A DNA stretch of 45,903 bases from Thalassolituus sp. UBA1087 (GCA_002314145.1 DCCG01000030.1:1-45903), one strand, 5' to 3'. Positions 31,742 to 40,790 are shown, counted from the stretch's first letter. Notes: generated from the letters alone by a model not told the origin. A program made the numbers and translations.

Positions 31742-32120
31742 CTTGCTACCTCTGATTTCTTGTGGTTTTACAGAGCAGCAGCCTGCGCCGGCTGCTGTGT
31801 GGACGCGCACCCGCCGGTGCAGCATGCAAATTGAGGGTTGCTGCCCCGGCTGGTTGGCAGATCTGTGCCTGCCTGACGACCACGCACGGTATTAAACTAG
31901 TCCAGCGTGTAAGTATCAGCGAGGACTGTCAGCAGGCTTTATAGCGATAGTGTGAGATTCTTGCATGATTCTCCGGCCGGAGCGGGCAGAGTGTCGGGAA
32001 GTGTCAAGACGGTGTCAGATTTGTGGGGGCAGATTTGTGGGGGCAGATTTGTGGGGGCAGATTGGAAGGTGCGGTGGTTGGTGGTGCAGACGTAAATGAG
32101 GACAAAACGGGAGGAGAAAA
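31742..32120. other. Intergenic region between molybdenum hydroxylase operon and tRNA
   Basis: These 379 bp hold a 14-bp tandem repeat (32016-32063) and presumably the operon's promoter, which I could not place. No gene is supported. Confidence 0.5.
32016..32063. repeat. 14-bp tandem repeat, three full copies
   Basis: CAGATTTGTGGGGG is repeated at 32016, 32030 and 32044, and a partial copy CAGATT ends at 32063. The copies are identical, so the array is young or actively slipping. Confidence 0.85.
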
Positions 32121-32197
32121 TGGTGGGCCTTGACAGACTTGAACTGTCGACCTGCCGATTATGAGTCGGATGCTCTAACCAACTGAGCTAAAGGCCC
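32121..32197 (-). tRNA. ileX: tRNA-Ile2 (anticodon CAU, lysidine-modified)
   Basis: On the minus strand a 77-nt cloverleaf runs from GGGCCTT to AAGGCCC-A-CCA, with CCA encoded. The D arm has AGCTCAGTTGGTTAGAGC; the anticodon arm CCGACTCATAATCGG carries CAT; the T arm GACAGTTCAAGTCTGTC is paired. The CTCATAA loop and flanking stem resemble tRNA-Ile2 (ileX/ileY of E. coli) more than initiator or elongator Met; TilS would convert C34 to lysidine. Its place beside rpoD also matches ileX in E. coli. Confidence 0.88.
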
Positions 32198-32356
32198 GTT
32201 TTCTGTCTCTGTTGTGCTGCGGCCGGGCGCGGCGCACAGAGCTCTGATTGTTGCTGTTAAAAGCCACTGTTAAAAGCCACATGGAATAGGGCAGCTAACA
32301 TCAGACGGGCATTATAAGCACCTCAAGCTGTTCGCGCCACCCCTTTGATTTTCCAA

Positions 32357-32383
32357 TAAAAAAGCCCGCATACGCGGGCTTTT
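32357..32383 (-). terminator. Rho-independent terminator of rpoD
   Basis: On the minus strand AAAGCCCGC-GTAT-GCGGGCTTT continues into a T run. It lies about 15 bp past the rpoD stop. Confidence 0.9.
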
Positions 32384-32397
32384 CAGGTCGGGCTGGC

Positions 32398-34215
32398 TTA
32401 TTCGTCGATAAAGCCACGTAGATGGTCAGAGCGGCTTGGGTGACGCAGCTTACGCAGCGCTTTGGCCTCAATCTGACGGATCCGCTCACGGGTTACGTCG
32501 AACTGTTTGCCGACTTCTTCCAGCGTGTGGTCGGTGTTCATATCGATACCGAAACGCATGCGCAGTACTTTGGCTTCACGGGCGGTGAGGCCGGACAGTA
32601 CCGAGCGGGTCGCTTCAGTCAGACCGTCAGTAGTGGCGGTATCGAGTGGCGACTCAGACTGAGTATCTTCGATAAAGTCACCCAGATGCGAATCTTCATC
32701 GTCCCCGATCGGGGTTTCCATGGAGATCGGCTCTTTGGCGATTTTCAGCACTTTGCGGATTTTGTCTTCCGGCATTTCCATGCGCTCAGCCAGTTCTTCC
32801 GGTGTTGGCTCACGACCCATCTCCTGCAGCATCTGACGGGAGATGCGGTTCAGTTTGTTGATGGTTTCAATCATGTGTACCGGAATACGGATAGTCCGTG
32901 CCTGGTCGGCGATGGAACGGGTAATCGCCTGACGGATCCACCAGGTGGCATAAGTCGAGAACTTGTAACCACGACGGTATTCGAACTTGTCTACCGCTTT
33001 CATCAGGCCGATGTTGCCTTCCTGAATCAGGTCGAGGAACTGCAGGCCACGGTTGGTGTACTTCTTGGCGATGGAGATCACCAGACGCAGGTTAGCCTCA
33101 ACCATCTCTTTCTTGGCGCGGCGGGCACGGGCTTCACCAATGGAAACGCGGCGGTTAACTTCTTTGATTTCCGGAATGCTCAGACCCACGCGTTCTTCCA
33201 CTGCTTTGATTTTCTTCTGCGCACGGAAGATTTCCAGACGGTAGGTGTCCAGTTTGGCGGAGTAGGGCTTACCGGCGGCGATCAGGGCATCAACCCAGTC
33301 GTTGCTGACTTCGTTGCCCTGGAAGCCTTTGATAAAGTCTTTACGGTCCATGCCGCATTTGCGGGTCATCATGACCATAATCTGGCGTTCCTGGGTGCGG
33401 ATGCTGTCCAGGGATACGCGCGCTTCACTGACCAGCTGATCGAAGTACTTCGGTGTCAGCTTAATCGGTGCAAAGACAGCGGCCAGCGCCTGCAGGGCTT
33501 CTTCGGTCTTTTTGTGCTCGCGACCGTGTTTCGCCAGTGCTTTTTCCACGGCGTCGTGGGCCGAGCGGATTTCATTGAAACGACGGGAAACTTCGGCCAT
33601 ATCGATGCCGCTGTTTTCTTCCTCGTCATCATCATCGCTGTCGTCGGAATCTTTGTTGTCGCTGCTGGCTTCCGGACCGGATTGCGGGCCGGGCTCAGGA
33701 TCTTCATCGGACGGATCGATAAAACCGGAGAATATGTCACCCACGCGGTTAGGATCTTCTTCGGCTTCCTGGAATGCGTTCAGCACAACGTTCACTGCGC
33801 CCGGGTAATAGGCGAGCGCAGACATGACTTCACGGATGCCTTCTTCAATCCGCTTGGCGATGACAATTTCGCCTTCACGGGTCAGCAGTTCCACCGTGCC
33901 CATTTCACGCATGTACATACGTACCGGGTCGGTGGTGCGGCCAACGTCGGATTCCACAGAGGCCAGTGCGGCGGCGGCTTCTTCTGCCGCGGCGTCGTCG
34001 GCGGCATCGCTCATAAACAGAGCTTCGCCGTCCGGTGCGACTTCGGATACCGGAATACCGATATCGTTGATCATACGGATGATGTCTTCAACCTGATCCG
34101 GGTTGGCAATATCGTCTGGCAGATGGTCATTAACCTGAGCGTAGGTGAGGTAACCCTGTTCCTTACCTTTGGCGATAAGTTCTTTGAGACGGGATTGGTG
34201 CGTGTTCGCTGACAT
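32398..34215 (-). CDS. rpoD: RNA polymerase primary sigma factor RpoD (sigma70)
   Basis: The protein has 605 codons including the stop, starting at the ATG at 34215 (MSANTHQSRLKELIAKGKEQGYLTY, region 1.1). An in-frame ATG at 34239 is less family-like. Region 1.2 carries DPVRMYMREMG. The non-conserved region holds a very acidic stretch (SDDDDEEE). Region 2 has NLRLVISIAKKY, YKFSTYATWWIRQAI (2.4) and the -10 contacts. Region 3 has IPVHMIETINKL, and region 4.2 has TLEEVGKQFDVTRERIRQIEAKAL, which reads the -35 element. Length and all regions are normal. It is the last gene of the macromolecular-synthesis cluster and has a strong terminator. Confidence 0.98.
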   Translation of the reverse strand: MSANTHQSRLKELIAKGKEQGYLTYAQVNDHLPDDIANPDQVEDIIRMINDIGIPVSEVAPDGEALFMSDAADDAAAEEAAAALASVESDVGRTTDPVRMYMREMGTVELLTREGEIVIAKRIEEGIREVMSALAYYPGAVNVVLNAFQEAEEDPNRVGDIFSGFIDPSDEDPEPGPQSGPEASSDNKDSDDSDDDDEEENSGIDMAEVSRRFNEIRSAHDAVEKALAKHGREHKKTEEALQALAAVFAPIKLTPKYFDQLVSEARVSLDSIRTQERQIMVMMTRKCGMDRKDFIKGFQGNEVSNDWVDALIAAGKPYSAKLDTYRLEIFRAQKKIKAVEERVGLSIPEIKEVNRRVSIGEARARRAKKEMVEANLRLVISIAKKYTNRGLQFLDLIQEGNIGLMKAVDKFEYRRGYKFSTYATWWIRQAITRSIADQARTIRIPVHMIETINKLNRISRQMLQEMGREPTPEELAERMEMPEDKIRKVLKIAKEPISMETPIGDDEDSHLGDFIEDTQSESPLDTATTDGLTEATRSVLSGLTAREAKVLRMRFGIDMNTDHTLEEVGKQFDVTRERIRQIEAKALRKLRHPSRSDHLRGFIDE

Positions 34216-34577
34216 AAAAGCCCTGTGTTCCGATTTCAAAAAGGCGGAAGAAAAGCGCCGAAGTATAACTTTTAACCGCTTCTTAGGCCACAGTCAGACG
34301 GGGTTGTTCCCGTGAAACGGCAGCCTGAGAGGTCTGGTCAGTTGTTTTTTGTCTTCAGCATGGTCAGTTCCCGTGAGTCTGTGCCCGGTATGGCGAAGAT
34401 ATGCCCTGATGCACCGGTGCTGGCCGCTTGGCTCTGTGTCACGTTGATTGCTGTGCTGCTGCAGTTCCGCTGCATGTGTGCGGCGGGACTGGGTAATATA
34501 GGGCCATCGGCGGGGATCTCAAGGGGCAAATGGAAAATTCTTGCTGAATGTGATGCATCTCCGCTGAAATGTCGCTT
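34216..34577. other. dnaG-rpoD intergenic region
   Basis: These 362 bp contain a weak candidate promoter for rpoD (TATACT on the minus strand at 34262-34267; the -35 is poor) and a small hairpin CTGAAA-N6-TTTCAG (34564-34581) overlapping the dnaG stop, without a T run. Open frames here have no supporting features. In E. coli this gap holds promoters and an RNA processing site. Confidence 0.45.
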
Positions 34578-36446
34578 TCAGTGCGGGTTCTGGCTGTAAA
34601 TTCTTGCCCGTTTCTTGTGAATGCTGTGTAACTGACGGCGGATTTCACGCTGCCGGGTCTTTTCTTCATCGGTCAGCTTTTCACCGCGTTTGAGTTTGCC
34701 ATCCAGTACATTGAGCTCGGCACTCAGGGTGCGGGCGTTCATCTGCTTCAGAACGCTGCCAATGTCTGCCGCTGATGGCTGTATCTGGCTGTGTGGGTTA
34801 TCAGCGATCTGCTGCAGTTCAGCCTGATAAGGAGTGCCGATCCACTGGATCAGCAGTCCGACGGAGCTGCTCTGGGGCGCATTTTTGAGTTTTTTCAGCA
34901 CTTCGATCAACAGCCGTTCATGCTCACTCTGCGGGTCGGCGTCGGGGAGTTCGAGACTTTCCGCCAGTGAGGGTTTCTTCACCAGACTGCTCAGGGCTTT
35001 GTGAACCAGAGGGGCCAGCGTATCAGCGCTGTGGTCAACATGGGGAATATCCGGTTCCTGCGGCTCTTCCTGCAGGTGGGCAGGCAGCTGGTCGTGGCTG
35101 TCTGCGGCCGGGGGCGGTTCGCTGTCGGGCTGATTCTCCAGTTTTTTCAGGGCGGCGCTTTCGGTGCCGATCTGGTCCTGCAGGGTTTTTTCCATCAGGT
35201 TGCGCAGTGTGGTGCCGCGTGGCAGGCGGTTAATCAGCGGCGCGGCCAGCTGATCAAGTCGGGCTTTGCCGTTCAGGGTGTCGAAGTCCACCTGGGATTT
35301 CAGGTGCTCGAACAGAAACTCCGGCAGATGGTCAGCCTTGTTAAGACGCTGTTCGAAGGCTTCTTTGCCTTCGCGGCGGATCAGGGTGTCCGGATCTTCG
35401 CCATCGGGCAGAAACAGGAAGCGTGCCTGCAGGCCGTCGTCAAGCACCGGCAGGACGGTTTCCATGGCACGTGCCGCCGCGGTGCGTCCGGCCTGGTCGC
35501 CATCAAAGCAGAAGATGACTTCCGGTACGATTTTAAACAGCCGGCGCAGGTGATGTTCGCTGGTGGCAGTACCCAGGGTGGCGACGGCGTAATGGATGCC
35601 AAATTCAGCCAGTGCGACGACATCCATATAGCCTTCCACGATAACAAAGCGGGTCAGCTTCTGGCGGATTTTGCGTGCTTCATACAGCCCGTACAGCTCG
35701 CGGCCTTTGTGGAAGATGGGCGTTTCCGGCGAGTTCAGGTACTTGGGTTTTTCGTCACCGAGTACACGGCCACCGAAGGCAATGTAACGTCCGCGGGCAT
35801 CGCGGATGGGAAACATAATACGGTCACGGAAGCGGTCGTAGGTTCTGTATTTGTCCGCGCCGTCGTCTTTTTCAATCAGCATGCCGCAGGCGATCAGCTG
35901 TTTGATGGTCTCTTTGTCGCCCTGGCCGGCAAGGTGGCTCTGCAGGTTATCCCAGCCCGGCGGGGCGTAACCAATGCCGAAGAATTTGGCGGCTTTGCCG
36001 GACAGGCCGCGGTTCTTCAGGTAATCCACGGCGCGGTGTTTTTTGTCATGGGCGCGCAGCATCTGTTCGTAATACTGTCCGGCCTTCTGCATCAGTTCAA
36101 ACAGCGGCTGATGCTGCTGTTCCTGACGTACTTCAAAGCTGGCCTGTTCCCGCGGCACCTCCATACCGGCCTGGGTCGCGAGTTTCTCGACGGCGTCAGG
36201 AAAGCTCAGGCCGTCATATTCCATGACGAATTTGAGTGCGCTGCCGGTGGCTCCGCAACCAAAGCAATAGTAAAACTGCTTGTCGGGGCTGACGGTGAAC
36301 GAGGGTGACTTTTCGTTGTGAAAAGGGCAGCAGGCTGAGTAGTTTTTACCGGTCTTTTTCAGTTTGACGCGGCTGTCGACCACGTCGACGACATCGACAC
36401 GGGCGAGCAGATCATCAATAAAAGACTGTGGTATACGGCCAGCCAT
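34578..36446 (-). CDS. dnaG: DNA primase DnaG
   Basis: The protein has 622 residues from MAGRIPQSFIDDLLARVD (a second ATG directly upstream is possible). The CHC2 zinc-binding domain has CPFHNEKSPSF and YYCFGCG. The TOPRIM catalytic core has FVIVEGYMDVVAL (metal-binding Glu) and FCFDGDQAG. The C-terminal domain that contacts DnaB starts near residue 480. It makes RNA primers at the replication fork. It lies downstream of yqeY after a 260-bp gap with a hairpin terminator, so it may be partly uncoupled from rpsU. Confidence 0.97.
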   Translation of the reverse strand: MAGRIPQSFIDDLLARVDVVDVVDSRVKLKKTGKNYSACCPFHNEKSPSFTVSPDKQFYYCFGCGATGSALKFVMEYDGLSFPDAVEKLATQAGMEVPREQASFEVRQEQQHQPLFELMQKAGQYYEQMLRAHDKKHRAVDYLKNRGLSGKAAKFFGIGYAPPGWDNLQSHLAGQGDKETIKQLIACGMLIEKDDGADKYRTYDRFRDRIMFPIRDARGRYIAFGGRVLGDEKPKYLNSPETPIFHKGRELYGLYEARKIRQKLTRFVIVEGYMDVVALAEFGIHYAVATLGTATSEHHLRRLFKIVPEVIFCFDGDQAGRTAAARAMETVLPVLDDGLQARFLFLPDGEDPDTLIRREGKEAFEQRLNKADHLPEFLFEHLKSQVDFDTLNGKARLDQLAAPLINRLPRGTTLRNLMEKTLQDQIGTESAALKKLENQPDSEPPPAADSHDQLPAHLQEEPQEPDIPHVDHSADTLAPLVHKALSSLVKKPSLAESLELPDADPQSEHERLLIEVLKKLKNAPQSSSVGLLIQWIGTPYQAELQQIADNPHSQIQPSAADIGSVLKQMNARTLSAELNVLDGKLKRGEKLTDEEKTRQREIRRQLHSIHKKRARIYSQNPH

Positions 36447-36658
36447 CAAAAACTACCTGTGTTGTTGCCGCTGTATTGCAAACGGGCATGGGTCTGCTCA
36501 GCGGTGTTCTCCGCTTTGCCGGAAGGGCTCCGGAGAATAAGTAACGCGCAATCGGTGGAGTATAAACCCGCTCTTTGCCTTGCTGCACACACCGGGTCAC
36601 GGTTTTTAATCGGCGCCGGTTGTAGCCGTGCCGGAGGGGAATTAAGCCTCAGAAATGC

Positions 36659-36694
36659 AAAAAGCGCTACTCACCTGTGATGAGCAGCGCTTTT
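36659..36694 (-). terminator. Hairpin after yqeY
   Basis: On the minus strand the stem AAAAGCGCT / AGCGCTTTTT has further pairing GCTCA/TGAGT and ends in five T. It probably tunes dnaG expression relative to rpsU-yqeY. Confidence 0.75.
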
Positions 36695-36709
36695 CAGCCC
36701 TGTGCGGAA

Positions 36710-37156
36710 TCAGCCCAGTTGAGACTTAACCAGTTGACTGATCTGTGCCATATCGGCACGACCTTGCACCTGTGGTTTCAGGATGCCCATGACTTTGCCC
36801 ATGTCCTGCATTCCTGCAGCACCGGACTGTGCAATCGCATCAGCCACCAGTTTGGCCAACTCTTCTTCGCTTAAGGCTTCCGGCAGAAACTCGCTCAGTA
36901 CGTCAATTTCGTACTGCTCGGCATCGGCCAGTTCGTCGCGACCTGCCTCTTTGTATTGGGCAATCGAGTCGCGGCGTTGTTTGGTCATTTTGTCGAGGAT
37001 GGCCAGTGCACGGGCATCATCAATTTCGATGCGCTCATCCACTTCAACCTTTTTAAACTCTGCGGTAATCAGACGCAGTGCACCAAGACGGGGTTTGTCT
37101 TTGGCGCGCATGGCGTCTTTAACAGAAGCTTTTACGGTTTCAACGAGTGTGCTCAT
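36710..37156 (-). CDS. yqeY: GatB/YqeY-domain protein
   Basis: The protein has 148 residues. It opens MSTLVETVKASVKDAMRAKDKPRLGALRLI, has the family-typical DDARALAILDKMTKQRRDSIAQYKEAGRDELADAE (here split over about 45-80) and ends with MGKVMGILKPQVQGRADM. The domain resembles the tRNA-binding tail of GatB; its function in bacteria without GatCAB is not settled. It lies 23 bp after rpsU, and the rpsU-yqeY-dnaG-rpoD order is common in gammaproteobacteria. Confidence 0.94.
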   Translation of the reverse strand: MSTLVETVKASVKDAMRAKDKPRLGALRLITAEFKKVEVDERIEIDDARALAILDKMTKQRRDSIAQYKEAGRDELADAEQYEIDVLSEFLPEALSEEELAKLVADAIAQSGAAGMQDMGKVMGILKPQVQGRADMAQISQLVKSQLG

Positions 37157-37179
37157 GACAACCTCTGGACCACCCGTGC

Positions 37180-37395
37180 TTAGTACAGACGGGTCATTTT
37201 ACGCTGTTCACGCTGTACCTTTTTCAGGTGGCGCTTAACAGCAGCAGCAGCTTTACGCTTACGAACCCAGGTTGGCTTCTCGTAGTGTTCACGACGACGT
37301 ACTTCAGACAGTACACCGGCTTTCTCGCAGGAACGTTTGAAGCGACGCAGTGCTACGTCGAAAGGCTCGTTTTCTTTAACTTTTACAGCTGGCAT
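37180..37395 (-). CDS. rpsU: 30S ribosomal protein S21
   Basis: The protein has 71 residues (MPAVKVKENEPFDVALRRFKRSCEKAGVL), highly basic, with the standard length and an end RKMTRLY. AGGTGA lies upstream of the ATG. It is the first gene of the rpsU-yqeY-dnaG-rpoD cluster and is divergent from tsaD. Confidence 0.98.
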   Translation of the reverse strand: MPAVKVKENEPFDVALRRFKRSCEKAGVLSEVRRREHYEKPTWVRKRKAAAAVKRHLKKVQREQRKMTRLY

Positions 37396-37467
37396 CCAAT
37401 CACCTACATATAAATTCAGTCAATTTTGATCAACGGGGGAACCACAGGCCCCAGTCAGAGGGCGGGC

Positions 37468-37496
37468 ATTCTATAGCCTTTGTCCGCCAATTGCAA
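37468..37496 (-). promoter_or_regulatory. Sigma70 promoter of rpsU cluster
   Basis: On the minus strand TTGCAA and TAGAAT are separated by 17 bp. Transcription would start near 37460, giving a leader of about 65 nt. Confidence 0.6.
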
Positions 37497-37608
37497 AGGA
37501 GTTTAGCTGCAAATCCTGCCTGCAGAAGGGGGAACGTCTGGTATCGGCCCTGCAGCAGCAGTATCATTGCGCGCTTTCTCTGATCTTCAGCGCAAGCGGG
37601 TAGGTAAT

Positions 37609-38652
37609 ATGCGGGTTCTGGGCCTGGAAACATCCTGTGATGAAACGGGCATCGCTCTCTACGACAGCGACGGCGGTTTGTTGGCTCACCGCGTGTATTC
37701 ACAGATTGCGCTGCATGCGGAATATGGCGGTGTGGTGCCGGAGCTGGCGTCCCGTGATCACATCCGCAAAGCACGTCCGCTGATTCAGGAAGTCATGACG
37801 GAAGCCGGTCTGACGCTGAAGGATCTCGATGGTATTGCCTATACCTCGGGTCCGGGCCTTGTCGGGGCACTGCTGGTCGGCGCCTGCATGGGGCGCAGTC
37901 TGGCCTGGGGGCTGGATATTCCCGCCATCGGCGTGCACCACATGGAAGGCCATTTGCTGGCCCCCATGCTGGAAGATAACCCGCCGGCTTTCCCTTTTAT
38001 TGCCCTGTTAGTGTCCGGTGGTCACACCCAGCTGGTCCAGGTGGATGGCATCGGCCGTTATTCTTTGCTGGGCGAATCTCTGGATGATGCCGCCGGTGAG
38101 GCATTTGATAAGGCCGCCAAGATGATGGGCTTACCGTATCCGGGTGGCCCGGCGCTGAGCAAACTGGCCGACAGCGGCGACGCAACGCGCTTTAAGTTTC
38201 CCCGCCCCATGACTGACCGCCCGGGGCTGGATTTCAGCTTCAGCGGGCTGAAGACCTTTACCCGTACAAAAATTCTCGAATGCGCGGTGGACGGTGTGCT
38301 GGCGGAGCAGGATAAAGCCGATATTGCTGCCGGTTTTCAGGCCGCAGTTGTTGATACCCTGGCGATTAAATGTAAACGCGCCATGCAACAGACCGGTATT
38401 AACCGCCTGATCATTGCCGGTGGCGTGGGGGCTAACCGCAATCTGCGTGACAAACTGCGCGCCACGGCGGAAGCGTTAAAAGGCGCTGTCTATTATCCCC
38501 GGCCGGAGTTGTGCACCGATAATGGCGCTATGATTGCGTATGCGGGCACTCAGCGGTTGCTGGCCGGAGAGCAGTCGGATCTGGCGGTGTCTGTGGTGCC
38601 GCGCTGGCCGATGACCTCCCTGCAACCGGTGGATGGTGTTTCTCATGGATAA
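37609..38652 (+). CDS. tsaD: tRNA threonylcarbamoyladenosine synthase subunit TsaD
   Basis: The protein has 347 residues from the ATG at 37609 (MRVLGLETSCDETGIALYD); an upstream TTG frame is not family-like. It carries the metal-binding HHMEGH motif (His 110-115 region), the sugar-kinase-like ATP site SGGHTQL, and the C-terminal GGVGANRNLR and DNGAMIAYAG. TsaD transfers threonylcarbamoyl to A37 of ANN-reading tRNAs, working with TsaB, TsaC and TsaE. The 3' end overlaps folB by 8 bp. Confidence 0.97.
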   Translation: MRVLGLETSCDETGIALYDSDGGLLAHRVYSQIALHAEYGGVVPELASRDHIRKARPLIQEVMTEAGLTLKDLDGIAYTSGPGLVGALLVGACMGRSLAWGLDIPAIGVHHMEGHLLAPMLEDNPPAFPFIALLVSGGHTQLVQVDGIGRYSLLGESLDDAAGEAFDKAAKMMGLPYPGGPALSKLADSGDATRFKFPRPMTDRPGLDFSFSGLKTFTRTKILECAVDGVLAEQDKADIAAGFQAAVVDTLAIKCKRAMQQTGINRLIIAGGVGANRNLRDKLRATAEALKGAVYYPRPELCTDNGAMIAYAGTQRLLAGEQSDLAVSVVPRWPMTSLQPVDGVSHG

Positions 38653-39013
38653 AGTCTTTATACGCGGGCTGAAAGTGGATGCCGTCATTGGCGTCTATGA
38701 CTGGGAAAAACAGGTGCGTCAGCCGCTGGTGTTTGATCTTGAAATGGCCTGGGATATCCGCATGGCGGCAGCAACGGACGACCTGGCTCATGCGCTTAAC
38801 TATCAGGCGGTGACGGAATATATTGAACAGTTTGTGCGCGAACAGAACTTTCAGTTACTGGAATCTCTGATACAAAGGCTGGCAGACGCTTTATTGCAGG
38901 AGTTTGCCATGCCATGGATTCGCATTCAGGTAGAAAAACCCGCGGTGGTGCCTCAGGCCCGGGCCGTGGGATTGAGCATTGAACGCGGCGAACGTCCGCC
39001 GGGAGATCATTAA
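38645..39013 (+). CDS. folB: Dihydroneopterin aldolase
   Basis: The protein has 122 residues from MDKVFIRGLKVDAVIGVYDWEK. The family signatures are the IGVYDWE opening, the LNYQAVTEYIEQFV helix with its Tyr and the catalytic Glu/Lys region LLESLIQRLAD and VEKPAVVPQA. It splits dihydroneopterin into hydroxymethyl-dihydropterin and glycolaldehyde, the step before FolK. Start overlaps tsaD by 8 bp; stop overlaps the folK start (TAATG). Confidence 0.95.
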   Translation: MDKVFIRGLKVDAVIGVYDWEKQVRQPLVFDLEMAWDIRMAAATDDLAHALNYQAVTEYIEQFVREQNFQLLESLIQRLADALLQEFAMPWIRIQVEKPAVVPQARAVGLSIERGERPPGDH

Positions 39014-39543
39014 TGGCCCGTGTTTTTCTTGGATTGGGTTCCAACCTGAATGCCCGGCAGAATATCGCCGACGGTATCGCCCGTCTGGATCAGGATTACC
39101 GCATCGTGCGTGAATCTCCCTGGTACCGTTCGCCGGCGCTGGGGTTTGATGGCCCCGACTTTATCAATCTGGTGCTGGAAGTTGAGTGTGACTGCAGCCT
39201 GCTGCAATTACGCGCCGAACTGAAACAGATTGAGTACGATTTCGGCCGCCCGCTGGATGCCGTGAAGTTTTCCAGCCGTTCGCTGGATATCGATATTCTG
39301 CTTTATAACGACTGGGTGGGGGATTTTTCCGGTCTGTCTCTGCCGCGTTCAGACATTTACGAATGCGCGTTTGTTCTGCGACCATTGCTGGATATTTTCC
39401 CCACCGGTCTTGATCCGCAAAGCAAAACCCCGCTGACGGATTTCTGGCCGCCCCTGGCCGGGCAGCCTCTGTACCGGATCGACGCGGAAGGTGTCAGCGG
39501 GCGGGAAACTCAACCCGCCGCTGCCCGCTACTCAGCTGGCTGA
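39013..39543 (+). CDS. folK: 2-amino-4-hydroxy-6-hydroxymethyldihydropteridine pyrophosphokinase
   Basis: The protein has 176 residues. It opens VFLGLGSNLNARQNI and carries SPWYRSPALG, FINLVLEVE and the metal-binding signature RSLDIDILLY. It adds pyrophosphate to hydroxymethyl-dihydropterin for folate synthesis. The last 25 residues after LYRIDAEGV are not conserved-looking. It is convergent with cca, two bases between the stops. Confidence 0.95.
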   Translation: MARVFLGLGSNLNARQNIADGIARLDQDYRIVRESPWYRSPALGFDGPDFINLVLEVECDCSLLQLRAELKQIEYDFGRPLDAVKFSSRSLDIDILLYNDWVGDFSGLSLPRSDIYECAFVLRPLLDIFPTGLDPQSKTPLTDFWPPLAGQPLYRIDAEGVSGRETQPAAARYSAG

Positions 39544-39558
39544 GGTTACTGCTCAGCC
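39538..39558. terminator. Hairpin over the folK and cca stop codons
   Basis: Arms GGCTGAG and CTCAGCC enclose GTTACTG. It covers both convergent stop codons but lacks T runs, so any termination would be weak. Confidence 0.45.
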
Positions 39559-40790
39559 TGTTGTGCTTGCCGTTGTACTTTCCATTGCTGCAGAGCTTCG
39601 GCGCGTGCAGCGTCCAGCCCTTCACGGATAGCGGCTCCCTGTAAGCCTTTTGCCAGCATATCTCTGGCCGTAATCGCTGCCGCGCATGCAAACGCTGCAC
39701 GGCAGTAATCGGCCTGCGGATACGGCGTATTTTCCAGACCAGTGCGGCCTCTGGCATCCGCCTCGCAGACCAGCAGAAATTCCTCAAAGCGTTCGGGGCG
39801 CCGCCAGGCATCGGTCTGATTAAACAGCTTATTTAATGTTGCGCCTTTCAATTCGAAGGCGCGGTGAACATGGGTATGAAATTCACTGCTTAATAACGCC
39901 AGTGTCTGATGTTCTTTGGGCGCTTTTAAACGTTTGCACAGGCTTTTAATGGGTTTCAGCCCGCGCTTTTCGTGGGCGATATGGCGGGGTAATTCATCCG
40001 CCGGTGTCAGTGCCTTGCCGAGGTCATGAATCAGTGCAGCCCAGCGCACGGCATTTTTTTCGGACAGGCCCGCTGCTGCAGTTAATGACAGCAGTGCATG
40101 AATACCACAGTCGATTTCCGGATGATGCTGTTCCGGCTGGGGGATACCGAACAGCTTGTCCAGCTCCGGAAACCAGGTATGCAATGCGCCACAATCGCGC
40201 AACACCTGAAAATAAACAGCCGGATCTTTTTCTCCCAGTGCCCGTTGGGTTTCTGTCCATACCCGCTCGGCGACAAGAAAATCCAGTTCACCGTCGTTGA
40301 CCATTTGCCGCATCAGCGCCATGGTTTCGTCTGCAACGCGAAACCCCAGCGGCGCGTAGCGGGCGGCGAACCGTGCCACCCGTAACACACGCAGCGGGTC
40401 TTCGCTGAATGCCGGTGATACGTGACGCAGTATTTTGCTGTTCAGATCATCACGGCCGTTATACGGATCAATAATATGACCGTCCGCATCCTGTGCCATG
40501 GCATTGATGGTCAGATCGCGGCGCAGCAGGTCATCTTCCAGCGAAATATCCGGGCTGAAGCGACAATCGAAACCCTGGTAGCCTTTACCGGATTTACGTT
40601 CGGTACGGGCAAGGGCGTATTCTTCATGACTGTCGGGATGCAGAAAGACCGGAAAATCCGCACCCACCTGCTCATACCCCAGAGCGAGCATGTCATCAGG
40701 AGTTGCACCCACGACCACCCAGTCGCGGTCTTTGACCGGAATATTTAACAGGGCATCCCGTACTGCGCCACCCACCAGATAAATCTGCAT
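39546..40790 (-). CDS. cca: CCA tRNA nucleotidyltransferase with HD domain
   Basis: The protein has 414 residues. The nucleotidyltransferase head shows VGGAVRDALL (flexible loop) and the metal-binding KDRDW (D21, D23), then RRDLTINAMA and DPLRVLRVARFAAR. The C-terminal half carries an HD phosphohydrolase domain (ALIHDLGKALTP), as in the E. coli-type enzyme with 2',3'-cyclic phosphodiesterase and phosphatase activities. It adds or repairs the CCA end of tRNAs. Confidence 0.96.
   Translation of the reverse strand: MQIYLVGGAVRDALLNIPVKDRDWVVVGATPDDMLALGYEQVGADFPVFLHPDSHEEYALARTERKSGKGYQGFDCRFSPDISLEDDLLRRDLTINAMAQDADGHIIDPYNGRDDLNSKILRHVSPAFSEDPLRVLRVARFAARYAPLGFRVADETMALMRQMVNDGELDFLVAERVWTETQRALGEKDPAVYFQVLRDCGALHTWFPELDKLFGIPQPEQHHPEIDCGIHALLSLTAAAGLSEKNAVRWAALIHDLGKALTPADELPRHIAHEKRGLKPIKSLCKRLKAPKEHQTLALLSSEFHTHVHRAFELKGATLNKLFNQTDAWRRPERFEEFLLVCEADARGRTGLENTPYPQADYCRAAFACAAAITARDMLAKGLQGAAIREGLDAARAEALQQWKVQRQAQQAEQ

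Noticed and set aside
32016..32063. CRISPR-like array
   Set aside because: The repeats are directly joined without spacers, and no cas genes are present.
32422..34212. 596-codon open frame antisense to rpoD
   Set aside because: It mirrors the codon pattern of rpoD, whose protein is certain; the product has no family features and no ribosome site.
35001..36308. 435-codon open frame antisense to dnaG
   Set aside because: Complete overlap with dnaG; a shadow of its codon bias.
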